Assembly: GCF_024138125.1 (NCBI RefSeq)
Contig: NZ_CP099994.1
Location: forward strand, 186,001 to 250,000
Reading direction: 5' to 3'
Length of the DNA stretch: 64,000 nucleotides
From: Halorussus salilacus
Lineage (GTDB): Archaea; Halobacteriota; Halobacteria; Halobacteriales; Haladaptataceae
The notes under the pieces were generated by a model. It did not search any database and was not told the origin of the DNA. It saw only the letters and a program-made list of their open reading frames with translations. The translations under genes and the position numbers were made by a program. Below, one piece after another: positions 1-14,687 of this stretch (position 1 is the first letter of the stretch; the number at the start of each line of letters is the position of its first letter).

Positions 1-1
1 G

Positions 2-1153
2 GTCCACTCCTCGAACCTCTGCACCGAAATCACGCTCAACACGAGCGAGGACGAACACGCGGTCTGCAACCTCGGGTCGGTCAACCTCTCGGAGCACACG
101 GATTCGGACGGTCTCGACCGCGAACACCTGCGCGAGACGGTCGAGACCGGGATGCGGATGCTCGACAACGTCGTGGACCTCAACTTCTACCCGACCGAGG
201 AGGCCGAGCGCTCGAACATGCGCCACCGGCCCATTGGCCTCGGCGTGATGGGATTCCACGAGTCGCTCATCGAGCAGGGCGTTCCGTTCGCGTCCGAGGA
301 CGCGGTCGAGTTCGCCGACGAAGCACAGGAGTTCGTCTCGTACCACGCGATTCGGACCTCCGCGGAGTTGGCGGACGAGCGCGGCGCGTACCCCTCGTTC
401 GAGGGGTCGAAGTGGGAACGCGGAATCCTCCCCCACGACACGCTCGACCTTCTCGAAGACGAACGCGGCCGCGAGATTCCCTTACCGCGCGAGGAGCGAC
501 TGGACTGGGACGCGGTTCGCGAGACCATCGCCGAGAACGGCATGCGAAACTCCAATACGATGGCAATCGCGCCGACCGCGACCATCTCGACAATCGCGGG
601 CACGACGCCCTCTATCGAACCGCTGTACTCGAACCTCTACGTCAAGTCGAACATGAGCGGCGACTTTACGGTCGTCAACGACCACCTCGTCGCCGAACTG
701 AGAGACCGCGACCTGTGGGACGAGGAGATGGTGGACCGAATCAAGTTCCACGACGGTTCTATTCAGGAGATTGATGAGATTCCCGAGGACGTGCGCGAGC
801 GCCACCGGACCGCGTTCGAAATCGACCCGCGCCACCAGCTCCGGCTGACCGCGCGGCGCGGCCAGTGGATAGACCAGTCGGTGTCCCACAACGTCTTCTT
901 CCCCTCGACCGACGGGTCGCTGTTGGACGACGTGTATCAGACGGCGTGGGAACTCGGCGTGAAGACGACCTACTACCTCCGGACGCTCGGCGCGTCCCAG
1001 ATAGAGAAGTCCACCCTCGAGATGTCCGAGTACGGCAAGACCCAGACTCGCCGACAGCAGAGCACCGAGGAGGCCGCGGACGGTGACGACGAATCGAGCG
1101 ACGAGACCGACCTCCCGAGCGTGGAGGACCCGACCTGCGAGGCCTGCCAATGA
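2..1153 (+). CDS. nrdA: Ribonucleoside-diphosphate reductase large subunit (C-terminal part)
   Basis: The open frame runs in from the left edge, so the N-terminus is outside the window. The product reduces ribonucleotides to deoxyribonucleotides together with the small subunit encoded next. The visible part carries class I alpha-subunit motifs: NLCTEI at the edge, VCNLGSVNLS, the NSNTMAIAPTATIS phosphate-binding stretch, and SIEPLYSNLYVKSNMSG. It ends in a CEACQ tail, which has the CxxC pair that re-reduces the active site in class I enzymes. The last 40 or so residues before that tail are an acidic linker. Its TGA overlaps the ATG of the next gene (ATGA), so the two are translationally coupled. 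Confidence 0.96.
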   Translation, partial: VHSSNLCTEITLNTSEDEHAVCNLGSVNLSEHTDSDGLDREHLRETVETGMRMLDNVVDLNFYPTEEAERSNMRHRPIGLGVMGFHESLIEQGVPFASEDAVEFADEAQEFVSYHAIRTSAELADERGAYPSFEGSKWERGILPHDTLDLLEDERGREIPLPREERLDWDAVRETIAENGMRNSNTMAIAPTATISTIAGTTPSIEPLYSNLYVKSNMSGDFTVVNDHLVAELRDRDLWDEEMVDRIKFHDGSIQEIDEIPEDVRERHRTAFEIDPRHQLRLTARRGQWIDQSVSHNVFFPSTDGSLLDDVYQTAWELGVKTTYYLRTLGASQIEKSTLEMSEYGKTQTRRQQSTEEAADGDDESSDETDLPSVEDPTCEACQ

Positions 1154-2136
1154 TACTGAACGACGAGAAGACCGACCCGAACAAGATTCTGCCCATCGAG
1201 TACGACTGGGCGCGCGAGTACTACCGCGCTGGCGTTGACAACAACTGGGTGCCCGAGGAGATTCCGATGGGCGAGGACGTAAAGCAGTGGAACGGCGACG
1301 CGCTGACCGACGCCGAGCGCCAGTTGGTCGAGTGGAACCTCGGGTTCTTCTCGACCGCCGAGTCGCTGACCGCCAACAACATCGTGCTGGCGCTCTACGA
1401 GTACGTCACCAGCCCCGAGTGTCGCCAGTACCTCCTCCGGCAGGCCTACGAGGAGGCCATCCACACCGACACCTTCATCTACTGCTGTGACTCGCTCGGC
1501 CTCGACCCCGACTACGTCTACGGCATGTACGACGAGGTGCCGTCCATCGAGGAGAAAGACGAGTTCGTCGTGGACCTCACCGAGGGAATCTTGGACGACG
1601 ACTTCGAGATTCGGACCGACGACGACGTCCGGTCGTTCCTGCGCGACCTCGTCGGCTTCTACGTCGTGATGGAGGGCATCTTCTTCTACGCGGGATTCGC
1701 CATGATGCTCGGACTCAAGCGCCAGAACAAGCTGGTCGGCATCGGCCAGCAGTTCGAGTACATCATGCGCGACGAGTCGGTCCACCTCGCGTTCGGCGTG
1801 GACCTGATACACGCGATTCGCCAGGAACACCCCGGCGTCTGGACCGACGAGTTCGGAGCCGAAATCGCGTCACTCGTCGAGGACGCGGTCGAACTCGAAC
1901 AGATATACGCCTTGGAGGCGTGTCCCACGGAGATACTCGGGATGGGCCCCTCGCAGTTCGCCGAGTACGTCGAGTACGTCGCCGACCGCCGCCTCGGGCA
2001 ACTCGACCTGCCCGAGGCCTACGGCACCGACAACCCCTTCCCGTGGATGTCGGAGGCGACCGACCTCAACAAGGAGAAGAACTTCTTCGAGACGCAGGTG
2101 ACCGAGTACCGGTCGGGCGGCTCGCTCGACTGGTAG
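1150..2136 (+). CDS. nrdB: Ribonucleotide reductase small subunit, class Ic-like
   Basis: 328 aa, the usual R2 length. It houses the dinuclear metal cofactor that starts the radical in the large subunit. Metal ligands read as Glu71, Glu102, His105, Glu175, Glu209 and His212. The first ligand is Glu rather than Asp, and the residue four after the first His, where class Ia carries the radical Tyr, is Phe109. The spacings 71-102-105-109-175-209-212 equal those of the chlamydial class Ic protein (89-120-123-127-193-227-230). A Mn/Fe cofactor is therefore inferred rather than a tyrosyl radical. It overlaps nrdA by 4 nt and ends back to back with the thioesterase gene. Confidence 0.95.
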   Translation: MILNDEKTDPNKILPIEYDWAREYYRAGVDNNWVPEEIPMGEDVKQWNGDALTDAERQLVEWNLGFFSTAESLTANNIVLALYEYVTSPECRQYLLRQAYEEAIHTDTFIYCCDSLGLDPDYVYGMYDEVPSIEEKDEFVVDLTEGILDDDFEIRTDDDVRSFLRDLVGFYVVMEGIFFYAGFAMMLGLKRQNKLVGIGQQFEYIMRDESVHLAFGVDLIHAIRQEHPGVWTDEFGAEIASLVEDAVELEQIYALEACPTEILGMGPSQFAEYVEYVADRRLGQLDLPEAYGTDNPFPWMSEATDLNKEKNFFETQVTEYRSGGSLDW

Positions 2137-2631
2137 CTACTCGGTCTCGGCCGCGAGTTCCGCCCGGCGCTCGGCGCGCTCTTCGAGCGCGCGCTCGCGC
2201 TTTCGCTTCTGGTCGTCGGTCGGACACCGGAGGTCGGGGACGCTCGCCGGGTCCTCGTCGTCGTCGAGCGCGACGAAGGTGAAGAACGACGTGGCGGTCT
2301 CGTTTCGTTCGTCCCCGCTCGGCCGTTCGGCGTACACGTCCACCTTGACCTCCGCGCTGGTCTCGCCGGTCTCGAACACGTACGCCTCCGTGACGACCAC
2401 GTCTCCGAGGTCGATGGGCGCGAGGAAGTCCACATGGTCCATCGACGCGGTGACCACCTGCCGTCGGGAGAACCGCCGGGCCGAGATGGCCCCGCAGATG
2501 TCCATCCAGTGGAGAACCGCACCCCCGAGCGCGCGCCCGAGGTTATTGGTGTCGTCGGGCATCAGGATCTCGGTCGTCTCGGTGTGCGAGTCGGCCAGCG
2601 TCGCGGTCCGAACTGTCGCCGTCTGCTCCAT
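2137..2631 (-). CDS. Acyl-CoA thioesterase, hotdog fold
   Basis: 164 aa. It resembles the YciA/BACH acyl-CoA thioesterases that release fatty acids or other acyl groups from CoA in the cytosol. Visible signals are the N-terminal strand region followed by the NNLGRALGGAVLHWMD helix (hotdog central helix with the catalytic-region Asp) and the VVTASMDHVDF strand. The C-terminal third is charged and Arg/Glu-rich, typical of halophilic versions. The substrate cannot be told from sequence. The stop codon directly abuts the nrdB stop (convergent genes, no spacer). Single-gene transcription from about 2.65 kb is likely. Confidence 0.85.
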   Translation of the reverse strand: MEQTATVRTATLADSHTETTEILMPDDTNNLGRALGGAVLHWMDICGAISARRFSRRQVVTASMDHVDFLAPIDLGDVVVTEAYVFETGETSAEVKVDVYAERPSGDERNETATSFFTFVALDDDEDPASVPDLRCPTDDQKRKRERALEERAERRAELAAETE

Positions 2632-2711
2632 GGATGAAGATGGCCGCCCGCCCGAATAAAACCACTAGATTTTCAGTAATCCAAACGAACTTTCATAACC
2701 GTCCCTCGCCC

Positions 2712-3278
2712 TCACCCGAGCAGGTAGCTCAGGAACGGGTACCGCTCGACGAGGGGTCGGCCGCCCACCGGGTACTGCTCGATGTAGGCGTCGAGACCCA
2801 GCACGCGGCCCGCGCCGAGCGCGGCCACCGCGAGGAAGGTGAGCATGTACGCGAAGTCGCCGTTGATGGGGCCGTGGGCCATGTCCCAGTTGCCCAGATA
2901 GAACATGAGCATCATGAACGCGCCGAAGAACGCCGCGAGGCGGGTGAACGCTCCGACGATGAGTCCGAGACCGATGAGGACCTCGCCCCACGGCACCGCG
3001 ACGTTCACGACCGCCACGAACCAGTCGGTCTGACCCATCGCGACGAAGAGGTCGGCGAAGGGGCTCCCGTTCTCGGGGGTGGCGTACTGGAGGTATCCCG
3101 CGGCGTCGAACGGCTCGGCGGCGAGCACCTTGTCGGCGCCCGACCACAGGAAGGCGATTCCCATCATCAGGCGGAGCGCGAGTACGAACCAGACGCTCAG
3201 GCTGTGAGCGCGCGTTCGGACCGTGCGACCGAGGACGGTGCTTTCGAGGACGTTGGCGTCGAGTTCGCGTCGGCTCAT
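2712..3278 (-). CDS. DoxX family membrane protein
   Basis: 188 aa from the ATG at 3278, giving MSRRELDAN. An 18-codon upstream extension is possible but has no family support. Four hydrophobic segments are visible, with the DoxX-type beginning (LALRLMMGIAFLWSGADKVL) and the GEVLIGLGLIVGAFTRLAAFFGA segment. Members of this family are small quinone-related or redox-associated membrane proteins, but the role of the haloarchaeal ones is not settled. It is transcribed divergently from the copper ATPase, with about 230 bp between the starts. A link to copper handling is only a neighbourhood guess. Confidence 0.8.
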   Translation of the reverse strand: MSRRELDANVLESTVLGRTVRTRAHSLSVWFVLALRLMMGIAFLWSGADKVLAAEPFDAAGYLQYATPENGSPFADLFVAMGQTDWFVAVVNVAVPWGEVLIGLGLIVGAFTRLAAFFGAFMMLMFYLGNWDMAHGPINGDFAYMLTFLAVAALGAGRVLGLDAYIEQYPVGGRPLVERYPFLSYLLG

Positions 3279-3506
3279 GTACTCTGGTTGTGAATCCCAC
3301 AGTGAAATATTTACCCCCCGACATGAACGCACGGGGCCCGGCCTCCGACCGGCGGGAACCGAACGTGGTCGGCGGGCGAACCTCGGATACGAAACTCGGG
3401 GCTCGAATTACTTTCGAGTCGTTAGGCTCACTGGGCATATCAGTTCACTCGTTAAGGGAAAAGTCGCTTCAACGTGGGACCCCTACCTTCACGCAAGGTG
3501 ACCACC

Positions 3507-6146
<2,640 letters not shown>

Positions 6147-6186
6147 TTCCCGCTCGGCGTCGGCTCTCGGCCGGAACCGCGGCGGG

Positions 6187-6369
6187 TCATCGGAGGGCCT
6201 TCTGCACGCCCTCGTAGGCGACCCCGGCCTCGAAGACGACCAGCAACGCGAGGAGCGTCGCGGTGACTCCCGTCAGGTCGAACCACTCGAACGTTCTGAC
6301 CGCCAGTATCACGAGCGTGACGGTGAGGAGGACGTACACGAGGGTCGGCAGTAGCGCGGCTTCGTCCAT
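6187..6369 (-). CDS. Small two-helix membrane protein
   Basis: 60 aa from the ATG at 6369; a GTG at 6378 would add three residues. Two hydrophobic stretches (LLPTLVYVLLTVTLVILAV and a second around ALLVVFEAGVAY) suggest two membrane helices joined by FEWFDLTG. No family is recognised. It sits between convergent copA and the lipoprotein gene, and its coding character (GC-rich third positions) supports a real gene. Function unknown. Confidence 0.6.
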   Translation of the reverse strand: MDEAALLPTLVYVLLTVTLVILAVRTFEWFDLTGVTATLLALLVVFEAGVAYEGVQKALR

Positions 6370-6436
6370 GGGTCCCACCGGTCGGGAGTTGTTCTCGCGA
6401 GGTCAAAAAATTTGCTCCTCCCGAAGCCGCGGCGTC

Positions 6437-7120
6437 TCAGAAGCATTCGAGGAGGTCGCCGTCTTCGAGGGGGTCGGGGGTCGCCTCCCGCACCGACCCC
6501 TCGACGTTGCCGCGGTACTCCGCGTCGGTCCGAGCGAGCCCGGTCTCGTCGACGGCGTAGACGGCGGCCTCCCCGGCCGGTTCGGTCATCACCACCGAGT
6601 CGCCGCTGACCGCCGCGAAGTGGACCGCGAAGTCGACACGGACGGTCGCGACGGGGTCGCGGAAGTCGAACCGCTCGACGCCCTCGACCATCGGGTCGAA
6701 CTCGACGAGTCGGTCCTCGTGCTTGTCGAGATAGACGTTTCGCTGGTAGACCTTCTCGTATTCCGCCACGAACGTCTCGACGGCGTCGCCGTCGAACGCC
6801 GCTGGCGGAGTCGGGTAGTCGGTCGAGCCGACGCTCTCGTAGACCTCGGTCTCGTCGCCGACCTCCACCTCGTGTTCGACGCCCGCCTCCACGTCTGACT
6901 CGGGTCGATAGGCGCTCGAACAGCCGAAGCGCTCTGCGACCGGATTCGGCGCGGCCGTCTCCGTTTCGTCGTCGTCCGTCGCGTCGGTGGTCTCGGTCGG
7001 ACGGTCGTCCGAGTCGGACGACTCGTCGGCGCTTCCGAAGCCCGAACCGTCGCCGAGACAGCCTCCGAGCGGGAGGCAGACCGAGAGGCCGACACTCGCG
7101 AGGAGTTCGCGGCGGTCCAT
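6437..7120 (-). CDS. Predicted lipoprotein, unknown function
   Basis: 227 aa. The N-terminus MDRRELLASVGLSVCLPLGGC has a hydrophobic core and a lipobox (LGGC), so Cys21 is probably lipidated and the protein anchored outside the membrane. A Ser/Asp/Thr-rich acidic linker of about 35 residues follows, then a folded domain of about 150 residues with no recognised family. A single Cys pair (RFGC near residue 67 and the terminal ECF) could form a disulfide. It is transcribed in the same direction as the NicO permease behind it. Confidence 0.75.
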   Translation of the reverse strand: MDRRELLASVGLSVCLPLGGCLGDGSGFGSADESSDSDDRPTETTDATDDDETETAAPNPVAERFGCSSAYRPESDVEAGVEHEVEVGDETEVYESVGSTDYPTPPAAFDGDAVETFVAEYEKVYQRNVYLDKHEDRLVEFDPMVEGVERFDFRDPVATVRVDFAVHFAAVSGDSVVMTEPAGEAAVYAVDETGLARTDAEYRGNVEGSVREATPDPLEDGDLLECF

Positions 7121-7165
7121 ACCTCGAACCCGTCGGGAGACGGTTAAATACTTTCCCGGGGCGCG

Positions 7166-7954
<789 letters not shown>

Positions 7955-7993
7955 TCGCGTCCGGAACTACGGACGACCCTCGCAAAACGACTT

Positions 7994-8024
7994 GTTATTA
8001 CTGAATCGGGCACCGAGTAATAAC
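7994..8024. promoter_or_regulatory. Putative NikR operator over two divergent promoters
   Basis: Perfect inverted repeat GTTATTAC, 15 nt spacer, GTAATAAC. Each AT-rich half lies about 40-50 nt upstream of one start codon (permease at 7954, nikR at 8069) and is the best TATA-like element for that gene. A tetrameric ribbon-helix-helix protein bound here would block TBP access on both sides. Confidence 0.7.
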
Positions 8025-8068
8025 CGCGACTCGAAATCCCCATCCGGGTCGGGCCCCAAGCGCCCGGT

Positions 8069-8464
8069 ATGCGAACCAGCCTCAACGTTCCCGACGACGT
8101 GCTCGCGGCGTTCGACGAGACGTGGCGCGCGCAGGGACTGGACTCCCGCTCGCGCGCGGTCCGCGAGGCGATGCGCGAGTACGTCGAATCCCACGAGGAA
8201 CTCGAATCGGCGGAGGGAGAGGTGGTCGCGGTCCTGGCCTACGACTACGAACACGAGGCGGTCATCGGCGACCTCCACGTCGTCCAGCACGAGTTCGGCG
8301 AGGTCATCACCGCGACCAGCCACGTCCACCGCGGCGAGTGGTGTCTCGAGACCGCGTTCTGTCAGGGCCCGGCCGAACAGGTCCGACGGCTCGCGTACCG
8401 CCTCCGGGACTTCGACGCGGTGGCGCGCGTGAAGGTGATGGTCCTCGGAAGCGACCGCGAGTAA
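8069..8464 (+). CDS. nikR: Nickel-responsive regulator NikR
   Basis: 131 aa. Residues 1-45 form a ribbon-helix-helix DNA-binding domain (MRTSLNVPDDVLAAFDE). Residues 50-131 form an ACT-like nickel-sensing and tetramerisation domain. Candidate high-affinity nickel ligands are His74, His85, His87 and Cys92, matching His76, His87, His89 and Cys95 of the E. coli protein with one residue less before the Cys. In the family, nickel binding triggers operator binding and repression of nickel transport. It is divergent from the NicO permease, with the operator between them. Confidence 0.93.
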   Translation: MRTSLNVPDDVLAAFDETWRAQGLDSRSRAVREAMREYVESHEELESAEGEVVAVLAYDYEHEAVIGDLHVVQHEFGEVITATSHVHRGEWCLETAFCQGPAEQVRRLAYRLRDFDAVARVKVMVLGSDRE

Positions 8465-8532
8465 CTGACAGTTTCGGGGTGATATCGGGTTGTTTCCCCG
8501 TGCCGTGAGAGGGGTACTCATTGAGGCTTCGG

Positions 8533-8550
8533 TTCGACGGCCTTAAGTGT
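8533..8550 (+). promoter_or_regulatory. rRNA operon promoter P1
   Basis: TTCGACGGCC followed by TTAAGTG: a BRE-like and TATA-like pair of the type seen at haloarchaeal rRNA promoters. Transcription would start about 8570. Nearly the same arrangement recurs 82 nt downstream. Confidence 0.7.
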
Positions 8551-8614
8551 AACCCGGGCATTCGTAGTGATGTGAACGATGTCCCGCGGTTCCGACCGCT
8601 CGGGGCGTCGCGGA

Positions 8615-8632
8615 TTCGAAGCAGTTAAGTAG
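8615..8632 (+). promoter_or_regulatory. rRNA operon promoter P2
   Basis: TTCGAAGCAG followed by TTAAGTAG, the second of two tandem promoters in front of the rRNA operon. The expected start is about 8650, just upstream of the leader hairpin. Confidence 0.7.
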
Positions 8633-8663
8633 GGTTGTCCCCTACGATTGAATCCGAACGAGT

Positions 8664-8698
8664 CCGACCGGGGCGGGGCGACGCCCCGCCCCGGTCGG
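8664..8698 (+). repeat. Perfect 17-bp hairpin in the rRNA leader
   Basis: Arms 8664-8680 and 8682-8698 are exact reverse complements with a single central base, all G/C except one A-T pair near the base. It would form an extremely stable stem in the nascent leader. Its role is unknown; it could be an early processing or assembly element. Confidence 0.85.
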
Positions 8699-8753
8699 CA
8701 GGAAATGAGGATTCCACCCCTGCGGTCCGCCGTACACGATGGAATCTGATGTT

Positions 8754-8783
8754 AGCCCTGGTAGTTCGGTGATACTCGGTCGG
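8754..8783 (+). other. 16S processing stem, 5' strand with bulge-helix-bulge
   Basis: 8754-8767 pairs with 10446-10459. GGTG (8768-8771) pairs with CACC (10439-10442). Bulge ATA (8772-8774) faces bulge TTC (10443-10445). 8775-8783 pairs with 10430-10438 with one G-U pair. This is the standard archaeal motif cut by the splicing endonuclease to excise pre-16S. Confidence 0.85.
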
Positions 8784-8870
8784 TCCTCGACCAGTATCGT
8801 CGAATCTACGGAACCATAGCATTCGATGCTTCCGCCAGAGACCCACCGAGTCCTTCGGGACTCGGCAACC

Positions 8871-10342
<1,472 letters not shown>

Positions 10343-10429
10343 AACGCACGGGACCACCCACACCGGGTGGCCCACACCCGTCCGTCTTCGCGACGGACAC
10401 GGAGGGTCCTCGACGATGCTGTCGTGGTG

Positions 10430-10459
10430 CCGACCGGGCACCTTCGAACTACCAGGGCT
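10430..10459 (+). other. 16S processing stem, 3' strand
   Basis: Complement of 8754-8783 with the matching central CACC helix and TTC bulge. It ends one base before the degenerate tRNA in the spacer. Confidence 0.85.
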
Positions 10460-10460
10460 C

Positions 10461-10522
10461 AGACCTAGCTCGTGGGAGCGCCTCCATCTCCGGAGGTTCT
10501 AGGTTCGACTCCTAGTAGGTCC
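10461..10522 (+). pseudogene. Degenerate tRNA in the 16S-23S spacer
   Basis: This is where many haloarchaea keep tRNA-Ala(UGC). The T arm is perfect (CTAGG, loop TTCGACT, CCTAG) and AGACCTA nearly pairs with TAGGTCC as an acceptor stem. However, bases 8-9 are missing, the D loop is cut to four bases (GCTC-GTGG-GAGC), the anticodon loop has only six bases (ATCTCC), and the variable loop has two. At 62 nt it cannot make a normal cloverleaf. It looks like a tRNA reduced by several small deletions, perhaps kept as a processing signal. Confidence 0.65.
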
Positions 10523-10662
10523 TTACTCCGGGTTAATCCCGAACCGTGACCCTTATACGTGGTCCGGCGTTACGGATTAATCCGAAGACCGATGCACTAC
10601 TCCGTGAAAGCGCGAGTAGGAAGGGTTCGATGCACGCTCTCGCGACCACCGAGACGTGGCGA

Positions 10663-10724
10663 TGACGACCGTGTGTACGTGCAATCCAGGCGTCCACTGG
10701 ACTCGATTTCATCGGGTCACAGTG
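10663..10724 (+). other. 23S processing stem, 5' strand with bulge-helix-bulge
   Basis: 10663-10689 pairs with 13690-13716 with a single A-A mismatch in 27. GCGT (10690-10693) pairs with GCGC (13683-13686). Bulges CCA (10694-10696) and TAA (13687-13689) flank the 4-bp helix. 10697-10710 pairs perfectly with 13669-13682. ACAGTG at 10719-10724 pairs with CACTGT at 13657-13662. Confidence 0.9.
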
Positions 10725-10741
10725 ACATTATCCACAACAAC

Positions 10742-13647
<2,906 letters not shown>

Positions 13648-13656
13648 ACACTCATG

Positions 13657-13716
13657 CACTGTACTCGAGAAATCGAGTCCAGGCGCTAACTGGATTGCAC
13701 GAACACACGGTCGTCA
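13657..13716 (+). other. 23S processing stem, 3' strand
   Basis: Complement of the 5' strand at 10663-10724, including the central GCGC helix and TAA bulge of the bulge-helix-bulge. Confidence 0.9.
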
Positions 13717-13729
13717 GTACATCGGACTA

Positions 13730-13772
13730 CCGACGTTGGACACTGTTCGCGGTTCGATTCCGCGAGTCGGCG
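13730..13772 (+). other. tRNA-like element directly upstream of 5S
   Basis: A T-arm (stem CGCGG/CCGCG at 13748-13752 and 13760-13764, 7-nt loop TTCGATT) sits on a short acceptor-like stem (CCGAC 13730-13734 with GTCGG 13766-13770). The structure ends at the first base of 5S. In Haloferax volcanii a comparable element lets tRNase Z make the 5S 5' end, so the same role is inferred here. Confidence 0.75.
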
Positions 13773-13894
13773 TTAAGGCGGCCATAGCGGCGGGGTTGAC
13801 ACCCGTACCCATCCCGAACACGGAAGTTAAGCCCGCCTGCGTTCCAGTGAGTACTGGAGTGGGCGACCCTCTGGGAAAGCCGGTTCGCCGCCTC
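13773..13894 (+). rRNA. rrf: 5S ribosomal RNA
   Basis: 122 nt. Starts TTAAGGCGGCC, contains CCCATCCCGAACACGGAAG and GAGTACTGGAGTG, and ends GGTTCGCCGCC, which closes helix I with the 5' end. Last gene of the rRNA operon; no distal tRNA-Cys is seen. Confidence 0.97.
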
Positions 13895-13913
13895 CCATTC
13901 ATACCACTATTCA

Positions 13914-13950
13914 CCCCACGACCAGCGCACGCGCTGGCCGTGGGGTTTTT
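13914..13950 (+). terminator. Terminator of the rRNA operon
   Basis: A 14-bp hairpin (13914-13927 with 13932-13945, one A-C mismatch, loop CACG) is followed at once by TTTTT and then TATTTTAT. Confidence 0.85.
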
Positions 13951-14064
13951 GTATTTTATGCGATAGCACTCGCGAGCGGCGGCGCTTCGACTGGCTCGCC
14001 GCACGCGGTCGAGCGACCTCGACGATTCAAACTGCAGAAGGGAGCATCTGGCGAGTGGCCAGGG

Positions 14065-14682
14065 TCACCGGGTGTCGTCTCGCGGCCGGTCGGGGTCGCG
14101 CCCGAACAGGAACGCCGCGAACGCGACGGGCGAGAGCAGTCCGAGCAGGCCGCTCGCGCCGACCGCCGCGGTCCACGCGTCGAGTTCGAACCCCGACTCG
14201 CCACCCGATTCGCCGCCGCCGACCTCGGCGTCGCCGACGACGAGTGCGCCCTTCATCCCCATCGACTCGTGGGGGACGCAGACGTACCTGAACACGCCCT
14301 CCTCCTCGGCGGTGTACTCGAAGGTGTGGCCCTCGTCGCCGACCGTCTCGCTCTCGAACGCGCCGCCCTCGTCGACGACGTTGTGCTGGCCGCCGTCGCC
14401 GGTCCACTCCCAGACGACCGTGGTCCCGGGGTCGATTCTGACCGCCGCGGGGCCGAAGGCGAACCCGCCGCCGTTGCCCTGCGCGCCGACCTCGATGGTG
14501 ACCTCGTCCTCGCCGGTGTGGTCCTCGACGCCGTCGTAGTTCTCGACGCCCTCGAACCACGAGTCGAGGCCGTCGTCCGACTGGGCGGCCGCGGGCGCGC
14601 TCGCGAGCGCGCCCGCGGCCGCCGTGGCGGTCGTTGCCGCGGTCCCCTTCAGGAACGTCCGTCTCGTGGTGGATTTCGTCAT
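14065..14682 (-). CDS. Halocyanin-domain blue copper protein
   Basis: 205 aa from the ATG at 14682; a GTG at 14691 is possible. A Tat signal (TTRRTFLKG) leads into an Ala-rich segment ending AAAQS. The domain at residues 55-150 is a plastocyanin-like halocyanin, with copper ligands His100, Cys135, His138 and Met141 or Met143 (YVCVPHESMGM). A Gly/Ser/Glu hinge and a C-terminal membrane helix keep it on the outer face. It carries electrons between membrane redox proteins. The multicopper oxidase gene ends within 10 nt of this start, so the two form an operon. Confidence 0.93.
   Translation of the reverse strand: MTKSTTRRTFLKGTAATTATAAAGALASAPAAAQSDDGLDSWFEGVENYDGVEDHTGEDEVTIEVGAQGNGGGFAFGPAAVRIDPGTTVVWEWTGDGGQHNVVDEGGAFESETVGDEGHTFEYTAEEEGVFRYVCVPHESMGMKGALVVGDAEVGGGESGGESGFELDAWTAAVGASGLLGLLSPVAFAAFLFGRDPDRPRDDTR
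14584..14623. repeat. 40-bp perfect palindrome in the halocyanin signal peptide
   Basis: Bases 14584-14603 are the exact reverse complement of 14604-14623, with no spacer and every position G or C except the A/T pairs of the central TCGCGA. It encodes the Ala-rich h-region and c-region of the Tat signal. Confidence 0.92.
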
Positions 14683-14687
14683 CGGAA

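Noticed and set aside
10461-10522. Functional tRNA-Ala in the spacer
   Set aside because: Loop sizes and missing bases 8-9 are incompatible with a normal tRNA, and the anticodon loop does not show TGC.
13736-13966. Frames over the rRNA genes, including 5S
   Set aside because: They lie on rRNA and have no protein family.
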